From the NCBI GenBank assembly GCA_039654915.1, contig CM077593.1:117173413-117237412 (forward strand): a DNA stretch of 64,000 nt, given 5' to 3'. The translations under genes were made by a program, and so were the position numbers. The DNA is from Aquilaria yunnanensis (lineage: Eukaryota; Streptophyta; Magnoliopsida; Malvales; Thymelaeaceae). The stretch's first letter is position 1. The number at the start of each line of letters is the position of its first letter. Under the pieces are notes generated by a model, which worked only from the letters and a program-made list of their open reading frames with translations, was not told the origin of the DNA and searched no databases. This document shows positions 1 to 11,551 of the stretch, piece after piece.

Positions 1-765
1 TCATTATAACACTAAGATAGGATGGGTATGGCAAAGCTTTGAGGACAGTTCCCACCTTTTTTTATTTTTACAAAGTTGTACATTTGTACTATTGTTACGT
101 ATATGCTCATTCCACTAATTTTATTTAGATAAATTTTTTATGATTGGTCTATGGTTAAGTCGATTTCTATTTTTATTATTAATATTATTGTTTTTTACAA
201 GATCAATTTTAATAATTTTTTATAGTACTTTATTATAGTAGTATTGTTTTTCATTATAAAAGTATGTAATGGGTATGTAAATTTTATCTTATCTTACCTG
301 CTTTAAAATGAATATGGTATAATATTAAAATTATAAAATTGATTAATGGTGGATGGATAGGGATTGGATATTAAACATAATAGATCAGTTGAAGATTTAA
401 TACTATCCTACTCATATCCTATCTATTGTCATCGTTATTTATTAACTCAACATAAACATTAACCAACCAACCAACCAGAGCAACCGTGGGCAGTTGGAAC
501 CAAGAGCAGGAACCAACGACGAGCCGGGAGATAGAAGAAACAAATAAGGAAGAAAAAAGCTGAAACCCTTGGAGAGAGAAATTTATACCCTTTTTTTAAA
601 ATTAATTTTGGAAGTGAAACAAAAATAGGTTCTTGCGTGTCTGGCAACCGCGGTAGTGAAGGTGGTGTGGCCGGCGGAATCGCGGCAGCGCAGAGGCGCG
701 CGCAACCTGCTGCTGCACCACCTGACTCCACCGCAGACGATTTTGAGAGGTCGCAGTCTGCAAAG
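1..765. other. Upstream intergenic DNA and 5' leader of MO25-like gene
   Basis: The first 450 bases are AT-rich with no coding signal. From about 460 the composition changes to purine/C-rich and then GC-rich DNA (640-760), as in plant promoters and 5' leaders. An open frame at 637-891 reads in frame through the MO25 ATG, but its upstream part is low-complexity Ala/Gly/Pro and is probably untranslated leader. Confidence 0.5.
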
Positions 766-3665
766 ATGAAGGGCCTTTTCAAATCCAAACCCCGAACTCC
801 GGCGGATATCGTCCGCCAGACCCGCGATCTCCTCGTTTATGTCGATCGGGGCTCGGATTCCAAGGACCCCAAGCGCGAAGAGAAGGTCTGATGCCCAAAG
901 CTTGCATCTTTCGGATCTGGGCATTTTCTAAACCATTTTTTTTTTTACTTTTTTTTTTGTTTTGCTCCAGATGACGGAATTGAGCAAGAATATTAGGGAA
1001 TTGAAGTCGATTCTCTATGGGGATAGTGAAGCTGAACCGGTTGCGGAAGCTTGTGCGCAATTGACACAGGAGTTCTTTAGAGAGAATACGCTAAGGCTTC
1101 TGATCAAGTGTCTTCCGAAGCTGAATTTGGAGGTAGGTTAGCATTTTAGCTGGAGTTTAGTTCTTTTGACTTTATTACGATGCGTATGAATGATAGATAT
1201 GACTTTTGCAGGCAAGAAAAGATGCGACTCAAGTGGTGGCGAATTTGCAGAGACAGCAAGTGCAGTCTAGATTGATTGCCTCTGATTACTTGGAAGCAAA
1301 TATGGATCTTATGGATACATTGATAGCTGGGTAAGTGGGAGTTATGAAAGTCTTAGCTTTACTACCTCTGAGTTCTTTTTGTTGGTGTCTGATGCTTGGA
1401 GCCTCCATCTGAGTCATTACAATTGGCATTTGCTGAGTCTGCTTCAGCTTGTTAATTTCTAGTAGATACATGTTCAGGATTCCGAACTATATTCTGGGAC
1501 AACAAGCATGAAAACTTAGGCCTACAGCCTTGCAGCTATGTATAGTTACAGTCGTGCATAGAACCAGCACGGGTTGTTTTCTTACGGCACCTAACTGTTG
1601 CTTGTTGAATGTTGTTTTTCTAGTTATGAGGACACGGACATGGCTTTACATTATGGTGCAATGGTGAGGGAGTGCATACGCCACCAGACAGTCGCAAAGT
1701 AAGGGAAATGTACTTAATTGATCCAAATCTTAAACCAGGCTTTATCATCCTGAAGATTATATTTAGTCTAATTCACCTCTTTCTACATGAGTAGTTTGCT
1801 TATGGAACTTCATGTCCTTTCTGCTGGCTGAGCAAATAGAAAGAGTATGGGTTGAGACGGGGTACAGTGTATTCATATTCTCTAATGGTGCGAGGGATTG
1901 GGATGGTATGGTATTTGGAGAGGCTTAATAGTAAATTACTTTGTATATGTAAAAGTTACTCAAACATTCTCATCTCCTAGAAGATCCTTATGCACAAGCA
2001 CAAACAGAGATGGTGCAAGCATCATGTTAGTAGTTGGATGTGATAACTCATAGTATAGTCTATCCAAATGGCTGAACACTTGAACTGTTCTACAGGTATG
2101 TTTTGGAGTCAGAGAGCGTGAAAAAGTTCTTTGATTATATACAAGTTCCAAATTTTGATATTGCTGCAGATGCTGCTGCTACTTTCAAGGTTGAGTAAGA
2201 TGAACGATCCACATTTTCACTTCTCTTCTCCCCCCTACTTTTGGAGTTCTCTTCGCTGAACATATTTTCCCCAATTTTTAAAACTGAATGTAATGTCTAC
2301 CTGTATTTTATTTCTTCCATTCTCTAACCATGTTAAGTTGTGTGACTGCGTCTACCATTACCAGGGTGCTAGTGTAACATTTGAATTTTGGTTGCAGGAA
2401 CTCTTGACCAGACATAAATCTACTGTAGCTGAATTTCTTTCTAAGAATTATGAGTGGGTAAGTTCTGTTAGAATGTGATGCAATTTATCAGTATTGTCAT
2501 GCATCTTGATATTTGTACTGGCCCTACCAAGTACCAATGCTATACTTTCCTGTTTCTTTTACTTTGAGCTCTGCCTTTCAGTTTGTTATCATTCCAGACT
2601 TGTTCCACTTGGAGTTGATTATTTATCTAAATAAAAACATAAAGTATCTGCTATCACCGTATTGTTGTTCAATTTCTTGGGGTACTTATAGGCTAGGAGC
2701 TGATGTCATCTGTTTTTTGTTGCTTCAGTTTTTTGCAGACTATAACTCAAAGTTGCTAGAATCTACAAATTATATCACCAGACGACAAGCAGTTAAGGTG
2801 TGAGATTATTTTTCAAGAGTAACATGCCCTCATTAATATTTTTATGGCAATTTCTTGAAGACAATAGTGTGAGTTTGCTAATAAAAAATCTTTTCCCTCC
2901 ACTCAACTGTTACAGTTATTGGGTGATATATTGTTGGACCGCTCGAATTCCGCTGTCATGAGAAAATATGTCAGCTCCAGGGATAATTTGAGGATTCTTA
3001 TGAATCTTCTCAGGGTATGATTTTTCTCCGGTCCATTTGGTTACCTGTGACTGGTATCCAATTTCAGTTTCTTCCACCAAGTATCTAGTTTTACTCTGGA
3101 AACACTTCCAAATGCAAGTATTGGAGGGAAACCATTCCTTCCAAAATGGCTGTTTATCTTCCCATGGTTTCTATTTCTCATTTAAATTGTTCCCATTGAA
3201 ATCAAATTACAACCTTTTCCAGATACTTTCCTGATTGATAATTGTTTACCAGGAATCAAGCAAGTCAATCCAGATAGAAGCATTTCATGTTTTCAAGGTA
3301 TTGTGTTCAAATTAGTCCACAGGTTGGTCCAAGGATGGATAGGCCAGAAAAATCTTCTACTAATTACTTGTCAACTTGCGTTTTTCTTATTGTTTTTACA
3401 GCTATTTGCTGCTAATCAGAATAAACCACCAGACATAGTGAGCATACTCGTTGCGAACAGAAGCAAACTTCTACGTTTGTTTGCTGATTTCAAGACTGAG
3501 AAAGGTATTGCGAATGGCTTTATTTACCTGATGACATAAGCTTTACTTATTTATTTTCCTATTCGGTGACTTTTCTTGGTCTGATGATTTTCAGAGGATG
3601 AGCAGTTCGAGGCAGACAAGGCTCAAGTTGTGAAGGAAATCGCATCCCTGGAGCCTGTCAGTTAG
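766..3665 (+). CDS. MO25-like (CAB39) scaffold protein
   Basis: Eleven exons: 766-885, 971-1132, 1212-1330, 1624-1698, 2096-2189, 2398-2457, 2729-2797, 2916-3014, 3253-3297, 3402-3504, 3595-3665. All introns are GT-AG and the frame stays open, giving about 338 aa; plant MO25 proteins are about 340 aa. The start [20 protein letters not shown] is the typical plant MO25 N-terminus. Inner segments such as [40 protein letters not shown] and [12 protein letters not shown] are strongly conserved in MO25/CAB39. The family folds as helical repeats. In animals and fungi MO25 is a scaffold activating STE20-type kinases (STRAD/LKB1, Hym1 in the RAM pathway); the plant role in cell polarity and division is less settled. 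The gene looks intact. Family assignment is very secure; which paralog is not. Confidence 0.95.
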
Positions 3666-5240
3666 TGATGATGAGCGACGACTGTTGTACAATATCTGTT
3701 TAATTGTGAATTTGTGTAGATCCTCACTTCCGAGGCTGAGTAAGTATGATGTTTGTCTAAGAGAGCCTCATTTCCTCCATGTTTCAGAAGCTTTGTTATA
3801 ATTCCGAATTTCCAAAGGCTGAAACGAACAGCTGCTCTGAAACGTTGAACAGGATAAATAACATGACCTTAGTGGAAGGCTGTTCATTTGGGTTTCAATG
3901 TTGCTTGATCACAGCTTCCTCTTAACTTACTCAGGAGGAGATGTATCATAGATTACAAATGTATCTGATTTGATCGGGATACAAGCGTCTTTGTCTATAT
4001 GCTGCTTTAATTTGAATCATGCAGGTGAGTATAAGCTCATCGTGGCTGAACTTCCAACTGGTTCAGCGATGATAAGAGTAGTGTTGAGAATATGAATTGC
4101 TAAAATTTGCAATTGGTCTCCTCATCTAACTTATTATTCTCCATCCTTTGAACCATTAATGGTAGCCCACAGTTGGGAGCTCAGAACTCGGATTCAATGG
4201 CTGTGAAAGGCACCACATGTAGCAATCGGACCTTCTCTTTTGTGTGTGTTTGAGTCGATGGAAATCCTAAAACCTTTGAGAAAGGACACAAGGAGGCCTC
4301 AAACTCGGTCAACTAGGTCCAGTTGGTCCCTGACCTCGAACTTTATTCTGTGTGACTGTATGGTATTGAGGAAAAGCACGCAATTGATACCTAACCTTTC
4401 TCACGATGTCCACAGTTGAATCAAATTAGAATGTAAGCTGACCATAAAAATTACTACTCCATGGTTATTTATTGACCCCTTGGCCGGCCGGTGCTAATCC
4501 TAGAGCATGTTTATTTTATAGATACTCCTGGGCATTTAAGCCCAACCCATCCCTCAAAAGCCTAAAAGTGGGCTTTAACGGCGGCTCTGGAAGCATGAAT
4601 ACTTTTACCCGACATCCAATTACAAATTAGTGTCTTAATTTTGCTGGGGAAGGATAGGGCATCAAAACAGCATCTGCTTGGCATATTCTTAGACCTGACC
4701 TCTGCTTTCCTGGTTCCTTTCTTGGCATATTCTGATTCTAATGTACAAGAGTCTGTTTGTATTTACCACACAGATGACCTGTCCATCCAAAAAGCTTTAC
4801 AAAAGAAAATGTTAAATGGGTTTGTATCTCATTTCCTAACCTATCTCACACTCTGCATAGATCGGTTGCAAAGATTAAAAATTTATTTATAATAACAAAA
4901 GTTAAGACTCGAATCTTAATTCATAATTCATACTAAATGAATTAAGACCTCATCTTCAAATTAAATTATTCATGAGAATCTTTTGGGGAACTGCTACGCA
5001 TACAAAACAACGACAACCATGCAGTAACCCTGTGAAGCATGAATCATGCACTAGTGGTAGTGGACTGTGGAATCTTCTACACTACGCCAAGATTATGGGG
5101 AAGATGCTGGTCTTGGTTCCAGACCAGACGAGTGACTCGACATGCAAACGGTGGCGTTTTACTCAAGGCATCAGCGCTTGGATCCTGTTCTGTTCGCTCG
5201 AATCGAAAGTAGAGCAAATATGAAGCCCACTTTTTTGCGT
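3666..5240. other. Intergenic region between MO25-like and IMP genes
   Basis: The first few hundred bases are probably the MO25 3' UTR. The rest is AT-rich with short chance frames (for example 4641-4892 and 4972-5223) that match nothing I recognise. I see no transposon ends here. Confidence 0.4.
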
Positions 5241-5241
5241 T

Positions 5242-5250
5242 TATTTATAA
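5242..5250 (+). promoter_or_regulatory. Probable TATA box of the IMP gene
   Basis: TATTTATAA lies about 150 bases before the IMP start codon. It is followed by a CT-rich stretch (5330-5400) typical of a plant 5' leader. The call rests on motif and position only. Confidence 0.45.
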
Positions 5251-5401
5251 ATCGACGCTTGGCCACTTCGGCTTCTTCATGTGCTATCGCTACGTGAAGG
5301 GCGAAAGGATAGTAGTCCCACCCCCTCCCACAGTAGCAATTCCTCCTTCCTCATTCATCAATCATTCTCGCCGATTACCCTTCTCCTTTCTCTCTCTCTC
5401 C

Positions 5402-8400
5402 ATGGCGGAAAATGGTAGGGCCCAATTCTTTTCTCCTTTCCTTCTTTCCAAATTTTCTTTCTTTTTTCCTTTACATGGGCCATGTTGGTTATTGATCTGA
5501 ATTTTTTATGTTTGCTTTTTTGTTTTTTTCTTTGTCAGTACTCATTGCTTGTGGTTTCTGCTGGTTGCAGCTTCCCTCGAACAGTTTCTGGGCACTGCGG
5601 TGGATGCAGCCAAGAGAGCTGGAGAGGTCTGTCCCCCTGGCTGGAATCCCCCTTCTTCTTCTTCTTCTTCTTCTTCTTCTTCCGTTGATTTATCGTTTAT
5701 TGTATTGGTTTTGCGTAGATTATTCGTAATGGGTTTTCCCAGACTAAGCATGTCGAGCACAAAGGCCAGGTCCTCTCTCTCTCTCTCTCTGTGCGCCTGT
5801 GTGTGTGTGATTGGTCATCGAAAAGCTTAATTCTTGGTGATCCGGACGCTAAATCTTGTGTACATTTTTATGTTGAAATGCGGAGATTTCCTTGCTTGAT
5901 CAACATTGTGCTTTTGTGCTCTCTAGATGTTTGGAAAAGAATCGAGATTTCAGCCTGGACTGTCTTATATGTGAGGTGCTAGTGAGTTGCAAATAGTACA
6001 AGTGGATGGATTATGTTATTAGCTGCGTGTTAGAGTTGGGAAACAACGAAAGAGCGTCAATAGAAGGGGGAAAGTGATGACCTTTTCCTAGGAGCTGAGA
6101 CGTATACTTGTTCAATCAATAAGTCACTAACGAAGTTAAATTTCAGAATTCGAATCTAGCTTAAAGGTGCTTATTTGTCCTGAATTTTCAAAATGAGTGT
6201 AAAATTCATTGAATCTCAGGGAGATAGCAGAATTATCTAGTGTAGCCTATGAGGATCCTTTTCTTGCTCATTTACGCTTCTTGCGTGACCAATATTATAT
6301 CCTGTTGATGGATAACCAAACACTAGTGGTATGTGAAATGCAAGCGCTCAGGGAGGAGGTCTCTTCTCAGATCTCAGGAAGCAGACAACATAAGAATGTT
6401 GGTGCATAAGAGGTTAAACTGAGACTTCACTTTCACTGACCTGTGGAAGAAATAAGGACTAATGGCCTTAAATCTTACATTCTGATAGGTTAGGTGAAGG
6501 TTGCACATAATGGGCATGGTTCACAATGTTAAACTGAGAATGAACTTCCCGGTGGTTAAAGTTTCTGTTCCTTAACCTGCTATACTTTATTGTAGCCATT
6601 TCTGAACAGATGGAAATGGAAGCCATAGAGAATATTGTAACTTCTAATTCTTCAGTTGGAATATGCTGCTCATTTGTACTGCACTTTTATTTTATATTTA
6701 GGTGGACTTGGTAACAGAAACTGATAAGGCATGTGAAGATCTCATATTTAATCATCTCAAGCAGAACTACCCTACTCACAAGGTTGGTTGTTACTTTCCA
6801 TTGAAATAAGCTTGGCATGTAATTATGAATCCTGTTAGTTCCAGCTGGCTGATAACTTCTTATCTTGCTATTTATTTTAGTTTATTGGAGAAGAAACAAC
6901 TGCTGCAAATGGTGTTACAGAATTGACTGATGAGCCCACTTGGGTTGTTGATCCACTTGATGGAACAACTAATTTTGTGCATGGGTAATATCATCCTTTG
7001 TGCTTTTTTGTTTCTTATGTTCATGATTCATTGCCCTCACTGTTTTACTTCTGGCAATCTACAGCTTTCCTTTTGTCTGTGTCTCAATTGGCCTCACAAT
7101 TGGAAAGGTTCCTACCATTGGTGTTGTTTACAATCCGGTGATGGATGAGGTTAGAATTCTGATTCTCCATGATATGTTGTATTATGGTATGATGGATGAT
7201 CCTAGAACTGCAACAAATAATAGCGTCTTGACTGTCTAATGTTGGAGCAGAAGAATTTTCTTTTATCATCAATTAAATTTAGGTTCTCTTCCCACCTCCT
7301 AACTGGGAGATATAGGGATGATACACTCATTGCTGCAGCCCCTGATTGTCCTTCTACATTCGCTATTTACACAAATCTTCAAGCATGTAGAACAATATAA
7401 TGATACTTTTTCCTTTTTCTTCATGTTTGATGTCAATATGCTTAACTTTATGGGATCATTGCCCAAAATTCTAAATTATCTTGGAGCTTCTGGTGTTCAG
7501 CTTTTTACTGGGATCCGTGGGAAAGGTGCTTTCCTGAATGGAAAACCGATAAAAGGTGATATCATAATTTTCTCATCTCATGTGCTAGTTCCTTGCAAGT
7601 GAACATGTGGGTCATGACAGCTGTGGGCCTCTTGTTCTTATGTTCTGAAAATATGCAGTATCAACTCAAACCGAACTAGTGAAGTCTCTCCTAGCAACAG
7701 AGGTACACTTGCATCCAATAATGTATTTTTATATATTCTATATTAAAATGTATTTGGTATTGTATGGCACCAGTCAATGGCCGTATTGCTCTTTTTTTAT
7801 GCTAAAAGGCAACTCATATCATGAACATGCCCATTAAGCTTCTCAGATATTGCACAAAAGTAGCTGGTAGTATGTAATACTAAATGCCAGGTTTTCCATC
7901 ATTTCTGTTTCATGAAATGAAATTAGATAAAAGAAATCAGTTCAGGAAGAGTAAACATATATTCTCACTTGTTGTTTTCTGTCTTATATTCTTGTCAAGA
8001 CTTTGTTCCGGTGACAGTCCGTAATCATGACATCATGTGCTGTAATCTGACGGCTGTTGTGCGTCCATCATGGTGACAGACGGTCACATTTTCTGTTTCC
8101 TTCTTTCTATCTCTTCCCCTTTAAGAAGAGATACTGTCCTCCCAGTTTATTGAACCATAGCCTAGGGCATCTACAAAAGGAAGGATTAGGTGCGACATCA
8201 GAAAATGTAAAACCTTACTCCTGCAACCTGCAAAAGACTCAAGCAACAAACAGAAAACAAAAGTACTACTCCTCAACAGACAGCAGACTAGCCAACTTGG
8301 ACCATCAACAGCACCCTATCAAACCTGCAGCATCTGCTTTTATCTGCCGTTTGATTGGTTCATACAGAAAAATACTCCAAACTTCTAGTATCAGTTAGCT

Positions 8401-9657
8401 TTAACTCTGAAAAATAGTTTGCCATGCCGGAATCTGTGAACCTCCCTGCTTCTCCTGTTCCCACATTGAGTTCCTCATTGATATGTAGGACTTCAACAAA
8501 TTCTCAAAGCAAAATAGAGCCATTCAGTCGCTGCTTTCTCTCACCTATCTCCCAACCATAAGTTTTTTTTTCTTTGTCTGTGGATGGTTTGAAGTGTATA
8601 CTTCTGTCAGTGAAGAATTTAGCACCTCCCCTACTGTGTATACATCAACCTGAAACTCCCTCATACTGTTATTTTGAACGGAGATGGGAGTATGTAATCG
8701 CGTATGTGGCATATATTTCAAACTTAACTTGATGTACTTTCATATTTTTTTTTTTCATTCCATTTTTCTGAACCATGACTATCAAATAACTTAGCAATAT
8801 CAGTTGATTGTCTTACCTACACTTATGAATTCATCCAACTTTTGCTCTTGAACAGGCTGGAACAAAACGTGACAAGTCAACCTTGGATGCCACTACTGGA
8901 AGAATCAATAGTTTACTCTCCAAGGTATTTGAGTCCTAAACAAACGAACATAGGATATAGATAAGAGTAAATAGTTGATTGCTTTTTTTTCCCTTTCGAA
9001 TTTATTGGTGAAATCACACCGGTAGTCATGGTAGTTTCCTTTGTGAACAGGTGAGATCTATACGGATGAGTGGCTCCTGTGCATTGAACCTCTGTGGAAT
9101 TGCTTGTGGAAGGCTTGATCTCTTCTATGAAACTGGATATGGAGGTCCATGGTATGCCTTCTCATAAGTTGTTGTGTAAGCTTATTTTGGGACATGGCTT
9201 CATGTCTTGTTTCCCCGACCAGGGATGTTGCAGGTGGTGCTGTAATTGTTACAGAAGCTGGAGGAGTCGTGTATGATCCGTAAGTAAAAGAAGAAAATAA
9301 TCTGATGATGTGCTCTTTCAAATCTGACGAGCAATAAGATAACTAGATGAGTATAGGCCAGCATTCGTCCTTTATCTGCATTTGTCAAAGTTCTTGATTT
9401 CTTTTAGTTGGTAATGGTTTGTGTTAAAAGATCCAATTTCAATTAAGAACGTAGACGCCATTTGTTGCTAGTTTAGTTTCTTGGTGCTAAACAAACAAAA
9501 TTCTCAGTTCTTTCCTGTATGTGCTTAAATTGACTAGTCCATGATTTGGTTCTGCATCAGCTCTGGTAAGGACTTCAACATTGCAACTCCACGGGTAGCC
9601 GCATCAAACCCATCCATCAAGGAAGCATTTGTTAAGGCCTTGAGACAGACAGAGTGA
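5402..9657 (+). CDS. Inositol monophosphatase (VTC4/IMP type)
   Basis: Twelve exons: 5402-5414, 5571-5626, 5719-5769, 6702-6782, 6881-6984, 7065-7149, 7501-7555, 7659-7702, 8856-8924, 9051-9151, 9223-9279, 9561-9657. Together they encode 270 aa, the normal length. All three Mg2+-binding motifs are present: GEE at residues 70-72, WVVDPLDGT at 88-96 and WDVAGG at 220-225, with acidic ligands E71, D91, D94 and D221 spaced as in human IMPA1. The family hydrolyses inositol monophosphates to free myo-inositol. The plant VTC4 type also hydrolyses L-galactose 1-phosphate, a step of ascorbate synthesis. No transit peptide is seen, so it is probably cytosolic. The first exon has 13 coding bases (MAEN). 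Introns 3 and 8 are about 0.9 and 1.15 kb; intron 2 holds a (TCT)n tract. VTC4-like versus another plant IMP cannot be decided from sequence alone. Confidence 0.96.
5652..5682 (+). repeat. (TCT)n microsatellite in IMP intron 2
   Basis: About ten TCT units sit inside the 92-base intron between exons 2 and 3 of the IMP gene. They enlarge its pyrimidine-rich portion upstream of the acceptor. Length polymorphism here would change intron size but not protein. Confidence 0.85.
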
Positions 9658-10050
9658 ACATGAGCTGATAATCTGAAGAAATCAGGGTTCGCCATTATCT
9701 TGTAGCTCTTAAGTTTCCTTTGTTTCTGAGACCCGTCTGTTATGACTGGGTGCTCCATTGCAATTTGAAAGACTTCATGGCCTTCCTAGAACATGTTCCA
9801 GGGATATTCTTCATTATGACTGAATTTACCTAAATGGAATGATAGATCCACATGAGCTTCCTACCTTGAACAACATTCATGAAACACTGAAACTATGTAA
9901 GAATTCCATGTACAGTACACAGTAACATACAGACCACTCTTTTATGTGAATTTACGCAAAACTTGAATCCCAAACTAGTTGGGGTCATGTATCTGATTCT
10001 GACTTGTTTGATTGGGAAATGGAATATAGCTGTATCAGCAGTATAAATAT

Positions 10051-11515
10051 CTAAATCTGCTCAGCTCTGGCACCTTGTCCATTTGCTCCATTTGAACCAT
10101 TAGTCTCATCGGCAGCCTTCTCTTTTGACTTTTTTCTGAGTACAAAGAAACTGAAAATTTCCAACAGGAGGGCACAGAAGGCCAGAGCAGAAATTACGCC
10201 AATATAAGCATCCTTCCACTGCTGCTGGGGCTGCAAGATGTCGAACCCCTTGAATATGTTGATCACACTCAGGATTATTACTGCATATCCAACAAAATGG
10301 TGGTAGATATTCCAGTAGAATCTGAACTTGTGATCTGGCGTTGGCCTCAGAAGCAGAGCAAATACCTAAATTTCCGATTCCAAATCCAAAATTTTCTGTC
10401 AATTCAAGTTATTTCGTGCTTAATGAGCCTTATTTGTTCTTGAGTCAAACCTTATCGACTCCATATCTATACAGTATTTATGTGTACATAGATTACAGAA
10501 TTCTGATGGGAGCAATACCTGTAGTGTTCCAAGGCAGAAAAGGATGATGCCAATGGTTCGGTGAGTGTTGTACTGGACTCCAGAGGATTCGCTACCAAGT
10601 TTGAGACCTAAACCCCAGCCAGCAACTCCAATAGCGTAGGCAGAAGATTGGCAAAAAACGTGCAGATAAAACCAAGCTGAACCTGCAGATTTGAACTGCT
10701 TCAAATACCTTGCTATTATTGCCCCAATCGGCATCATGATCCCCCACCCCACTGCGTTCAATATCCCATGAATCTGAAATTTTACGAAACATGTGTAGTT
10801 TCTAAAGTATTCACCTTTCTATAATTGGAAAATGATGAACGATAAAAACCCAAAACTAAAAATCTGCGGAGCACAAGATGAAAAACTCAGTTACCCTTTT
10901 CTCGGTTTCTCTAGAACTTCCTCCAGATGATCCGGTCTGGCCCGAAACAAGATTCAAAGTCCCCATAGATCGAACATTTGCCCCAGAAGTAGGATGAGCC
11001 TGAGGAATGTTTCCAGACAGGGGACCTTCCTGCCAAACTTGGTTCACAGTACTCCCACCAGTAACAGTGGAAAGCCCCAAGCTCGCAAAGATGATCATTT
11101 CATTGTTCGAATAAGTCGCAGACAAGTCAGAGACACTGAAGCTGAGAGCACCCTGTTGTAGCTGAGTTTGGTAGCTACTGACAGGAGATGTGTAAGCACT
11201 CATGGTTCCATCTGTCTGCTGGAAGGCCACTAGAGCTTGCGCTCCTATCATACCTGAAGAAGTTGGGTTTATGGCCCAAGCAATCCATGAAGAGGAGGAA
11301 ACTCCGGGGTGCCTGTAGGCAACCTGGAGGGTTTGCGATGAAGGGTCGTAGTTATAATGGAGAAATGAGTTGAGAACCGGGAGATCGACGCAGGAGCTGT
11401 AGACTGCGTTGGTGGAGAAGGTGTAGCTCTTGCAGGTCTGAGAGGAGGAAAAGGAGAGGAGGGGCAGGAGGAGGATGGAGGAGCAGAGGATGAGCTTCAA
11501 CATGCTTCCTTCCAT
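10051..11515 (-). CDS. DOMON + cytochrome b561 membrane protein
   Basis: Three exons on the minus strand: 11515-10895, 10773-10519, 10365-10051 (GT-AG, in frame), 396 aa. Residues 1-25 form a signal peptide ([20 protein letters not shown] start). About 45-170 match the DOMON domain of the AIR12/auxin-responsive family. Residues 205-350 form the cytochrome b561 core, with the four conserved haem histidines at H209 ([11 protein letters not shown]), H245, H278 and H314. The C-terminus is a Lys/Gly/Asn-rich cytosolic tail. Such CYB561-DOMON proteins are plasma-membrane haem proteins reduced by ascorbate and thought to pass electrons to the apoplast. The stop codon lies 393 bp from the IMP stop, with the genes convergent, so 3' UTRs may overlap. 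Family identity is secure. Confidence 0.95.
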
Positions 11516-11542
11516 TGATAATTCGTGTGACCAAAGTTTTAT

Positions 11543-11550
11543 ATTTATAT
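11543..11550 (-). promoter_or_regulatory. TATA-like box upstream of CYB561-DOMON gene
   Basis: TATAAATA on the minus strand lies only about 28 bases before the chosen ATG. A standard TATA-to-start spacing would put the transcription start almost on this codon. Either the leader is extremely short, another promoter is used, or translation starts at the second Met (residue 5). Confidence 0.4.
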
Positions 11551-11551
11551 G

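Noticed and set aside
6219..6409. 63-codon open frame in IMP intron 3
   Set aside because: It looks somewhat protein-like, but it is not needed for the 270-aa enzyme, has no matching splice sites in frame and matches no family I know.
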